This document shows positions 37,543 to 49,500 of a DNA stretch of 64,000 nt, one piece after another. This DNA is from Stictocephala bisonia (lineage: Eukaryota > Arthropoda > Insecta > Hemiptera > Membracidae): positions 1 through 64,000 of the forward strand of contig JAQJVL010000613.1 of NCBI GenBank assembly GCA_035578905.1, given 5' to 3'. The notes under the pieces were generated by a model. The model was not told where the DNA came from. It did no database searches and saw only the letters and a list, made by a program, of their open reading frames with translations. Position 1 is the stretch's first letter. Each line of letters begins with the position of its first letter. The translations under genes and the position numbers were made by a program.

Positions 37543-40500
37543 TAAACTACAAATAAAGCCTATGAAATTTAGTTTAGACAGATTAAAGTCACAAATAAGG
37601 CATTAATAAATCTGTATTCTTCATCCTGTTAGCTTAGTTCATGCCTTTTCTTACACTTTCTAAAGCAGCATTCAAGATAATTCTCATCATCTTGCTCAAT
37701 ACTCCAATCTTGACCTGCATCCATATTGTCCACATCCATTTGGACTGTTTGTGTGTGCAACACTGTCCTCTTCTAATAAACTGCCTTCATCAGTAGTCAG
37801 TTCATTTGACAATTTACTGTCATTATCATGTAAATATTCTCTTATTTTTTCACTGTTTTCTGAATAATTATTCTCATCTATTACAAAAAAGTATTTTATT
37901 TACAATAAATTGAAGTATTTATATCTAAATATACCCACAAGCCTATTCTACAAACACCATATAACTATTTATAATAAAACTAACAAATAAGATGTCTAAA
38001 AAAAAAACTAATGTAAACACTAAATCTTTGTGATACAAGTAAAAAAAAAAAAAAAAAAACAATAAGCATTCGTAGAATTGACAAAAGTGACCCATATGCA
38101 CAAAAAACTCTGTGCTGGGGGACGGAAAGATACAGAGTAGGGAGAGTTTTTGCTATTCATTTTGTGGTCTAACAAAGGTGTCACCATTATCCATTATTTT
38201 ATCAGAAATATATTTAAACCACATTGAAAATAATTATATTTTCTCATCAGCCAACAACCACAAAAAGAATATATTATTTTACAAGCCATATGTCGATGAC
38301 ACAATAGTTTTTTTACTAAGGAAACACAAGACAATTAGAAATATTGAAGAAATATCTAAATAATATTTCACCTGACCAACAATTCACATCAGAAACAGAA
38401 AATGACAATAGCTTAGCATATCTAGACCTAAAACTAAAATAATAATATAACAACATTAAATTTACTGTATACCGCAAACCTACAACCACTGATCATATCA
38501 TCCATGGAACCTCTTACCACCCAATGATTAATAAAATGGCAGTCTATAACAGTATGGTCCACAGACTTCTATCCATACCTATGGATAAGGAAGATTATGA
38601 AACCAAACTATCTACCATCAAATATATTGCCATATCCAATGGATACAATAGTGATATAATAGAAAAAATAATTACTGAAAAGAAGAACAGAAACTAACAT
38701 GCAAAGACTCCTAATACAGATCAAAAATTTGTATCATATGAATATGTCCATTATTTACACCATATATTGTCAAAAGAATTAAAGAAACAAAATAGCAATG
38801 TGTTGTACAAGACCTCAAATAAATATAAAATAAGATAAGAAAAAAATCAGGCATTTATAAGATAAACTGTTCTGATTTTCCAAAGTTTTACATTGGCCAA
38901 ACAGGTTGTTCTTTTGAAAAACGTTTCTATGAACATATTCCTAAACCATCAACAAGTCATAAATCAAGTTGCTGAACATTTAATTTCCAATTGACATAAT
39001 ATTGACAGTTTAGAAAACAATTTATAAGTTTTATATAAATGCAAGAAATCACATTTAACAACTACGATAAAAGAACTACATATCTACAATGCTCTCAAAT
39101 CTGATACAAGTAATATTTTGAATGACAAACTAAAATACAAGTCTAACGTACTGTTCAACCGAATAAACAACATGCAGTCACAAAGGAAGAAAATTAATAT
39201 AGTTCAAGTTCAAGGTCAACAATTGGGAGTAGGGTAACATGTTTTAGTTCATTTCCTGCTCATTAGTTATCGTTCGTGTCTATTGCCGGCCGGCAAATGA
39301 ATTGTACGTACTTGTGTTTTAAAGTGTTGAATGTTTCGTAATTTTAGGGTTTTAATGTTTCAAAGAGTGGAAGCTTGATGATGAAGCTTTTATATGCTTT
39401 GAAATGTACATAGCAGTAATTTAATTGAAGAACTGTTACAACAGAAAAAGGTAACTTAAACCAGTATATTTCTAGAATTGTTGTATTCATGATCATATAA
39501 ATTATGATGACAGTATTCTAGTGTTAATAATGAAACTAGAGGTAACTGAGGTGGTTTGAAAATTTGCTCTTCATATTTGAATGGAACTGGTGAACCAAGC
39601 CAGGTTTTGTTAGATAAGTGAAATAAATTAACTCTCAGTATCAAGATCGGAAAATACTATCCTAGATCATACACAAAAAGTAGTAAAATTAAATAAAACA
39701 TCAAAAGGGCAACTGTTTTAAACTTCTGTTTCAGTAATCAACTCTAGATCTGGTGGATGCACACATTTTTGTACTATGAAACAAATGTGAATCTGATGAA
39801 GACTCGACCCCAAAGTTACTCTTTGTTTTCATGATACAAATTATACTTACTGTCATAAAATCAGGCTGGTAATAGCACATATGGTAAATGCAGTATAATT
39901 GCCAGATGTAATAAAATATAAATGCGCTATAACTTTTTAATCCCAATGTTTTAAAACATTGCCGCAAATGTGCAACTATGATTCAACTCTCTCCTTCAAC
40001 TTGTAACCATAAACACCACAGCGACTCTTTTCTTCATAACAGAAAGAGGGTTTCACAATGAATTTCTAATTTATTGTAGTGGCTGTAAAGTTCACGACTT
40101 TTGTCTCAAAAACCAGTTGATCCTTTTTCTTGCAGAGAATGTTTGGCTGCACTTCAAAGGCTTACATGGCGAGCTAGTGTGGCATTTTGAAAAGGAATTA
40201 CTCATGTTGATAAATTGCTAGATCAGCAAAGACCAAATAAACCTTTCATTTTCCAACAAAACAATTGTACATGAAACATTAAATCTCTCCCAGTTCAAAC
40301 TCACAGAACTGTCCAGTTTAAGAATCAGTGTCTATCAATACCACTGTACGTGTAAAGGTGAGGGGGTGGGTCAATACCACTGTACGTGTATGGGCTGGTG
40401 GGTCAATATCACTGTATGTGTATGGGTGGGCAAATGGGCCAATACCACTGTGTAGGGGTGTTCGGGTGGGTCAATACCACTGTATGTGTAAAGGTGAGTG

Positions 40501-43500
40501 GGTGGGTCGAATGGGTCCATACTGCAGTACGTGTATGAATGGGCGGGTGGGTCTATACCACTGTACGTGTATGGCTAGGCTGTGTATGTATGGTAGACAT
40601 GTAAATAGGTGGATCAATACCAAAGTACATGTATGGATGGGTGGGTGAGTCAATACCACTGGATGTGAAGGGGTGGGCGGGTAATAAATTACAAAATCTT
40701 TCCTTTACTATTTTTTTTCTACCTGTTAAATGTACATATTTATACTTAAGGAATTTGTTTTTTTATATATTTTCGATGTAACGTATTTTCAATAAATTAT
40801 CTTAAGCGAGTAAGGAGATTCCAACATAATCATAAACATAAGTGCTGCAACCCAACTACTTGTGGACAATGTGTTGTGGAGATTGTAGACAATAGGCTCT
40901 ATGCTCGGTCCGTTTGTAAAGCATCAACTTCGCTCATGTCCATAAACCCTACTTAGGTAGAAAGAACATAACCAGGTCAGTAACCAGTTATCACCCCACC
41001 ACCTGTTATGTAACTGGAAGGTCATTTGCTGATCTCAGTCTCAGCGATATTACTGATAATGCCACATCAGAGTATGGGTGAATCGTTCGGTTATCATGTA
41101 AATAATGTAGATAGCATCTTAACTCTGTTGTCACAGGAACATATAGATTCTAGGAAGAACATTAAACTCTGTATCTATTAAAAGCTGCTGCAGTTATTCC
41201 ATGTGCTTGTTTGTTTCCAATGTCTATTTTCAACAAATTTTGAGTGGTGTTTCTAAAATTAATTGTTACAGCATATCGTTAGTTGTTATAACATTATATC
41301 TCATTTTACCTAAGGAATGTGAGGTTATGTTTTCATCAGTTGATCACCCAATTTTGCCAGAGTTTAGAGGGAGCAAACTTTTAGGCGGTTAGTCAATTTC
41401 TTCACCATTTAAATGTAGTCCATTATATCATTTTGTTTGATTGTTTAAAACGTTGTACATTATACAGTAACATGGAACAAAAGTGCATGGTCTAACCTTG
41501 CCATTGCTGAGCACTCAATATGCCATCCTGGACGACCTGGGCCCCAAGGGCTGTCCCAGCATGGTTCTCCTGGTTTGGCTGCCTTCCACAATGAAAAGTC
41601 TAGTGGACTACGTTTCTCAGCACTGGCTTTTTCACTGTCTTCATTCAGCTGAGGTGGATACAGTTTTCCATACTGAGTAAATCCTTCAGCATCAAAGTAA
41701 ATAGATCCTGTAAAAAAATAAAAAAAAAACAAAAAAACAAATATTGAAACCGTCTTTGAAGAAATATAAAACGAATATTGTTTTACAGTAGTACTACTAT
41801 GTTGATTACAACCAAATGTTTAAATTATTTCACTGTACACAATTTATTTTTTGTGGTTTGTAGCTGGAAAATCACAATTTCGTTACACTCCAGCTACCAG
41901 ATTTATGCTTACCAGACATGATGCTCGTTAAGATAATGAACCACAGTATGTGTATTTCCAGTACCACTGTAGTACATGTATGGGTGGGGGGGGTCAACCC
42001 TTTAATCAATTCATAATAACCCTTTAAAGAGTAATTACATCACGTAAGACCATGTAATCTCTGTCCAACAAGAGTACTTTACTGACAGTTAAAGAGTAGC
42101 ATGAAAGAGTAAATATTGAGTTTTTCTTTTAATTAAAAAACTCTTTGATTGATATGCTTACCAAGTTTATTTAATATAGGCTATAGTTAGTAAATACAGC
42201 TTGATCTAATGCAAGGAACATTACATATTTACATATTAAATTCCAGTTCAAACTAATTTGTAGGGTAACAAACCTAAAAAGCTACAGTATATTGACTGCT
42301 GATTTAATTTATTTATTCCTCCAACTGATAAACAATAAAGGGATTTTTACTTATTTTAGAAATGCAAAGCATAGGATATCAAGAGAAATATTAATAAAAT
42401 CGAATAAATATGTAATTAAGTTGAGTTTAGATAACATACGAACATTAGGCCTATAAAAAAATGTAAACAATATTTAGCAAAAACAAAATATAATTAATTA
42501 ATTAACATAACAATATCAATAATTCAGTCTAAAAAACTAATTTAACCATAAATCGTGAATCCTGGTGCTTCGCGTGCTGTTTTCAAACGTATATGTGATC
42601 GTGAAAGTAGGCACGTCGCATGCTCTTTTGTAAAACTCAATAAAACATATGTTTATCATAAAGCAAGTGCGATAAACTTGGTACCAATCGACGCAGAATG
42701 TTCTGTTCTATACATTTCAGATTTTTAATAATTTTTCATGCAATTTTATAAACGTAGGAAAATATGCAGCAACAAACTCCCACTCAATTCCTGCCTGGAG
42801 GCCTGGACAGCGTAAATTGCCAATGTTTGTCGCATAATTGAATAATAACCAAAAGACGGAATAAGGCGTACCAAATGTCAGTCTGCAGAGAATTAAATAC
42901 TCTATCTACCAAAGCAAATAACAAAGTTGTAGGTGATTTAGGTGTTTTACCAAAAACGTTTTTTGTTTACTCTTTTTTGCATGTTTCAAATTCTATGTAG
43001 AGCAGGCTATCTCCATAAACAAAAAATATGAAAATATGTTTTAGAGTACATTATAAATATTTTTCCTGAACAGCTTTTTATTCTCTATTCAATGCTGATT
43101 TTTCCAATTTTTTTCATGTACTAATTGATTACCTACAATGATCATACTGTAACTTTGCACATTTTTTTCATTTTTGCGTTTTATGAAAACAAACAATTCC
43201 AATAAGAAGAGTAATTTATATAAAATGTAACAACATGTTATTATAGTGCACAAAATAATAAACAATTTGGATATCTTGGAATTATTTACAAAATTTTTGT
43301 AGTGCTCTTAACAAAATAGTGTAGTGGAGGGTTATGACTTATAATTAACGTTTAACATTTTAAAACTTTTCAATCTTTTCTAGACAATAATTATTTACTT
43401 TCTTTGTACAAAACTTTTCAATCTTTTCTAGACAATAATTATTTACTTTCTTTGTACATTTTGATGGTACTATGTGAAAGTACAGTTCATGAGAATAAAA

Positions 43501-46500
43501 ACTAAATGATAAAATTTACATTTGGAGCATATTTAGTATTTTTCATTATTTTTACAAAAAAGTCTTGCAAAGTGCTGGAAAGAAGCACTTGCTTTTAGAA
43601 GTTCATAATGGGCCACCTAGTATTCACCATCTAGGGTTAATGAGTTTCCTTCTAAATGAGGACAAGGACTAATGAAGAAATTTAATTCTTGAGCCGACAT
43701 CATTACCAAACCGCTGTAACCTGGCCAGACCACAATCACAGGCATAGTTCGTTGGTAGGTGTACATGTACAAACATATGAGAAGTTTGTGTCGCTCTAGG
43801 TATACGGAAGTTTATCTACTGAAGTAATAAAACTTAGGAACTCACACCTAGGATACAGCTGATGAAGTTCCAAGATTGGAGAAATTCGATAGTCATAACC
43901 CAGGCAAACACACAAGACTTGCAGGAAACAAACCTGGACTCCATCAATCGAGTCAAAGTGGCCAAGTTGATATAGTGACCAGATTATTGATCCGTATTCC
44001 AAAACTGGACGGACAAGAGACTTATATAGTATCAGAAGTAGCTGTGAGGATCTGAATTTTCTTGTAGCTCTAAAGATGAAGCCCAAGCTCAAGTTAGCTC
44101 TTGACATAACATGATCAGTATGCCCAGCAGGATTCAAGATAAGGTGAAAATAACTCCAAGATCACTGTCATGGTCCACTCTTCTGAGAACCTCACTACTA
44201 ATGTGATAGTCAAAAGTATAGCAAACAGTATGGTATGTCTTGTGAATGAAACAACTTGACACTTAGATATGTTGAGTACCATGGCATTCTCGACACAAGC
44301 CTCAACGTTGGTGAGGTACTGCTGAATATTTACTTGGTCAAAAGATGAAGGGATCTGGATAAATAATTTGAGGTCATCAGCAAACATCAGTCGACCGTCA
44401 ATACACTAATGATATCATTGACAAAGAAAGTAGTGGACACAAATGCGAACCCTGAAGAACACCAGACAATGCATTAAAGGGTGAGAAAATAGCCCCTTCA
44501 CATTTAACAATCAATTCACATTCCTCCGGGTAGCTCTTCAGCAATTTCAGAAGGTGACTATCAATGCCATATTCAGCAAGCTTCACAACCAGTAAACCGT
44601 GGTTACCTTTGTCAAATACTTTGGAATACTCAAAATATCAATCAATCAATCAATCGTTTATTGCCATGTTACATATTACAGTATCGACAAAGTCATAGTA
44701 CAGCATACATGCTAAGTCCAAAAATATATCAATAATTTCTTATTTCTATACACAAATAGAATCAAAAATGTCAATGTAAACTCTACAGAACATAATTGTT
44801 AAAACACAGATATATTATTAATGTTAAAAATCAATGTTTTTCAAGTTGAAAAATTCATCAATAGAATAAAAAGGATTATTCAACAGCCAGGTATAAAGCT
44901 TTGTTAAAAATTTTAACAAGTTTAAATCAACTTAAACTAGAACTGACGAAGACAGAAATTACATATTCATGAAATGAGAGTAGATTTGTAATAGTGGGGC
45001 AGCCCCGAAGGAAACTATGTTGATTGCTTACAATATATTTCCTCAGATAAGTGTAGGGATGCTCCACGAGTAAGGATTCATAAACCTTGGTTAACACAGA
45101 TTGAATTACAGTAGGTCTGTAATTAACTAAAGACCTATTGTAGTTAATTACACTGCCCCTGTCACCAGACTTAAAGTTAGGCATAACAAAGCCTTGTTTT
45201 AGGACAGATGGAAAATTTCCAGAAGCTAGCCGTGCATTGAATAAGATGGCCAGCAGTAAGAATGGGAGAGCATAGTTTTAATACACTGGGAGGTATGCTA
45301 TCAGGGCAGGCGATTTTTGATGGGTTAAGATCCTCTGGCTTCTGATTCTCAGTAGCAGAGATCACAATCGATGTAAAACTATCACCACCAGCAAAACTGT
45401 CGGAACATTACAGTCACAAAAAAATTACGAGAAATGTTCAGCAAACAGTTTACATTTGTTGATGAGATCATGGGCATCCCACCCAGGGTCAATGAAGGCA
45501 GAAATCCAGTAACACCCTTTAGGCTTCAGACATGTGACCAAATAGATTTAGTGCTGGATGGAATACTCTCTTCAACTCTTCCAATATAAGATTTGTAACA
45601 TTCAGTAACTAGAACTTTACATTGTCTATGGAAGCTTCAGAACTGATCAAAATTATTATGGTTGTCCCTCTTGAGAACAATACAGCATCGCACAAGGCCC
45701 AAAGACTTCTGGCACCTCAATTTCATTGACTGAAATTATTTAGTGCAGCCTTTACTTTCGAAAAAAGAAATGAAAAGTTTCTAATAAAACTAATACTTTC
45801 CAGAAATATTTACAGAGGTATTTACTATTACAAAAAAATTTTTTTTAATCAAAAATCTCTAATGAAAATTATGAATTTCAACCCAAAGAGGAGTAGTGAT
45901 AGATAGTTCCAGGCGGCCAAAATATTAAAAATGTTATGTTTGTATACAGGGTTTGTATTCAGAATTATGGTAAAATAATTTAGGGTGTGATTTTAGAGCC
46001 AAAAATAAGACAAAATTTTATACAAACATAGGTCAGGAAATTCTTCATTAGCGGGTAACAGCTGGCAAAAGATTCCCTATGATTTCAGTTCACCTGTAAA
46101 AATTCGGTGATTCTGAATTTTTCGGTTCTTACTTTGTAACACAAATAAGGTGGATTTATATAGAATATCATCAAAAAAATCGAATAAAACAAATCTTGAA
46201 GCCGTGATATTAACAGTTTTTAGAAAAAAGATGAAACTTGCCAAAAATCTAACCATACCACATCCAGCATGTCCATACTCTCTTGCCTCAAGACTATGCT
46301 CCCAATGTTGCTTTTTGTCAATGTTTTTAGAAAAATGTGTTGATCAAAACTTTTTAACTACCGTTTTATTTACCCACCAGGCTTACTTAACAAGAACCGC
46401 TATTGTTAACATCCATAACCAACACATTTGGGCAGAAAGAAATCCTCATGCTCATCAGTTTTCAGCAAATGTTTGGGCTGGAACCTTAGTTGATCATCTA

Positions 46501-49500
46501 GTTATATTCATGCTTCCTCCCAGGCTTAACGGCTTGATGTACTTGAACTTTTTAATAGACAAGCTACCTTACTTGCTTTATGATGTACCTTCTCAGTTGT
46601 GCCAAAACATGTAGTTTATGTATGGCAAGGCACCTGTGCACTACTCTGTTGCTGTTCGTGAACACCTAAATGAGTTTCCCAAATCAATGGATAGGCCGAG
46701 ATGGGCCAGTTCCATGGCCAGCAAGGCCCCCAAACTTAAATCCTTTGGATTTTTACTTTTAGGGACATTTGAAAACGTTAGTTTATTTTTCCCCAATAGA
46801 TACCATTGAAAAACTCTGATAAAAGATAGAAATGATCAAGCAGACACTTGGAGTTTTAAAACGGGTCCGAAACTCCATGAGAAGACACCTGAACGTGTGC
46901 ATTTTGAACATCATCTTTAATCATCCGGTTAGATTTAAAGTCATTTTAGATATGTTTATTTTATTTAAAAATGAAACTTTTTACTAAAGAAATCATGTAT
47001 TTGTTTTTCAACAGCTACCAATTAGATGTTCCTTCTTTATCATAAAATGGCAAAATTTTGCTGTAGAGTGTACTTCATAACAGTCAATTTCATATATTTT
47101 TTTACATTTAGCTAATTTTGCTCATATGGTTATTTTCAGAATTAAATCCTCTACAATTTTTATTGGGAAAAACAATGTGTTTAATGGTTATTTTACAATG
47201 TTATTGGGCATCAAACACTGAAGACTATTATTTTTCTTATTAGATTTTTGGCAAATTTCGTCCCTTTTCTCAAAAACTGTTAACATTGCAGATTAAAGAC
47301 TGGTTTTATTCAATTTTTCTGGTGATATTCTATATAAATCCACATTATTTGTGTTAAAAAGTAAGAACCAAAATATTCAGAATCACTGAATTCCTCCAGG
47401 TGAAATCAGACCAAATGAAGCGTTACCGGACCTTTGTTTACATCAACTTTTTTTCTTATTTTTAGCTCTAAAATCACATCTTAAATTATTTTGCCATAAT
47501 TTTGAATCACCCTGTATAAATACACTTGAAATTGTACTTTTTTGTTTAAAAATACTTTATTAAAAACGCTTTCTTAGATTTTTTATTTATGATGCATTAA
47601 AAATGGAAAAAGGATATACTTTGTATCCAATGAGTGTTTTACAAGGAAAATACAACTTGAAAACCTTAAATGTATTCTCATGTTTGTTATAAACAAAAAA
47701 AATCTAAATTTGAACTGCCATGGTAGTAAAACAACTTAACTTTTAAGCTAAAATTATATTTTAATGACTTTTATACAACAAATACAGCCTTTTAAAATGT
47801 ACTCTCAGATGAAAAAAGTAAAATATACTCACTTTATTATATTACATTAATATTATACATAAATATAATCGCCACTATAGGCTGAATATACATAGAATAT
47901 ATCAAATGAAGAGAAATGGCAAGAAAAGTAAATCTAAACATTTCAGTTGAGAAAAGAAAAAAACAGTATACATGACTTGTCTTAAATCAAGTTCTTGACC
48001 TCAACTTCTCAATTCAAATTACCGGCATGTCACTGAAACAAGAATCTGGTCTCAAGAAATTTCAAATGAAGTTCACAGTCTAAAAATAACAATTATCTTT
48101 AGACTAGGGATGAGTCTACCTGGATTGATGCCGTCTAGGCATCTTAATTATATTAATAAAATAAGTCCTCACAAACAAATATAACCACACCTTTAATCTC
48201 TATCTCAAAACTCTCAACCAAAAAAAATAACATTTATTATATGTATGGTTTCAACATATGTTTAAATAAATATTAATTAACAACATATCTCTCCTTCTTT
48301 TTCAAATAAGTTCAATTTTCACGTAATAATCAGCATGCATCTATTTCGGTCAACTACTCCACCATTCCCCACTCTTATCTCATAGCGACGTGGTACTCCT
48401 TTTATTTTCCGAACAATTTTTCCATACTCTCCTCTATCTTTCACCTATACAATGTCTCCCTCTTGAAGTTCTGGCAAGTCTTTGGTTTTATGTCTTAAAT
48501 CATAATTTTGTTTACACCTGTTCTTTCTTCGCTTGTCATTCTTTTTGAACTCCTCCAGGTCAGGCCATTTCGGATCTAAGTTTATTGGATGTATTGGTAA
48601 AAATCCCCTAATTTGTCGCCCCATCAATAATTCACAAGGGCTGTATCCCAGCTCTGTTTTAGTCGTACGGTAAGCAAGTAAACCCAACTCCATATCTCCC
48701 TTTAAGATTATTCTTTTTGCTATTTTCACGATAGCCTCAGCAAACTCATTACTTTGGGGATACTTTGCACTACTAGGTGCTATGTGAAATCCCCAAGCTT
48801 TAGCGAACTCCTTCATTTCGAAACTGTAGACATTAGTTCCTTGGTCACATCGTACAACATCGGGAATGCCAAACAATGCAAATAATATTTTTAAGTATTT
48901 TATGGCTGTATTTGATTTTAAATCACACTTCATATTAAGTACATCAATATATCTAGAAAAATGATCTCCTACAACCAGATACCAGGATCCATTAACCTTA
49001 CAGTAATAAGTCCCAGTACTTGCCAAGGTCTCTGAGGAACCGGCATAGGCATCAGGGGTTCCGGTGGTTGTGTTCTCTGTTCTATGCAAGCTCTGCACTT
49101 TGAAACTTTATTTATTACATCTTGATTTATACCAGGCCACCATATGGTGCCCTTAGCTCTCCACAATGACTTCTTGAGATAATCAACCACCAATTGAGAA
49201 AAGAACCAATAGTTAATAAAAATAGATTTTTTAAATAATTAATAAAAATATTTTTTTAAATTAATTAATAAAATTATTTTTTTAATTAATTATATTATTA
49301 TTTGTTTTTGCGGTTTATTTTTTATGTACTAAAATTAAATCAACCTCTTAAATTTAGCTGTGGTAATTTCAATAAATTGTTGTGATTTGTTTTTGAATAA
49401 ATTTTATTACTAAACCAGACCCAAAATGGCAGGTTATTTTAAAAATTTCTCTAGGCTTATAAGTTTTGTAATTTCCTCAAGGTAAATTTCAATTGCATAC

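Larger units (their letters stand above)
38090..39440 (+). mobile_element. Penelope-like element (RT plus GIY-YIG), decayed
   Basis: Penelope-like RT and GIY-YIG coding remnants lie in order, followed by a hammerhead-like motif at 39372-39412. The 5' part of the RT is absent. Confidence 0.75.

Noticed and set aside
40328..40648. 106-codon frame with Trp/Gly-rich repeats
   Set aside because: A by-product of the G-rich minisatellite, which has open frames on both strands.
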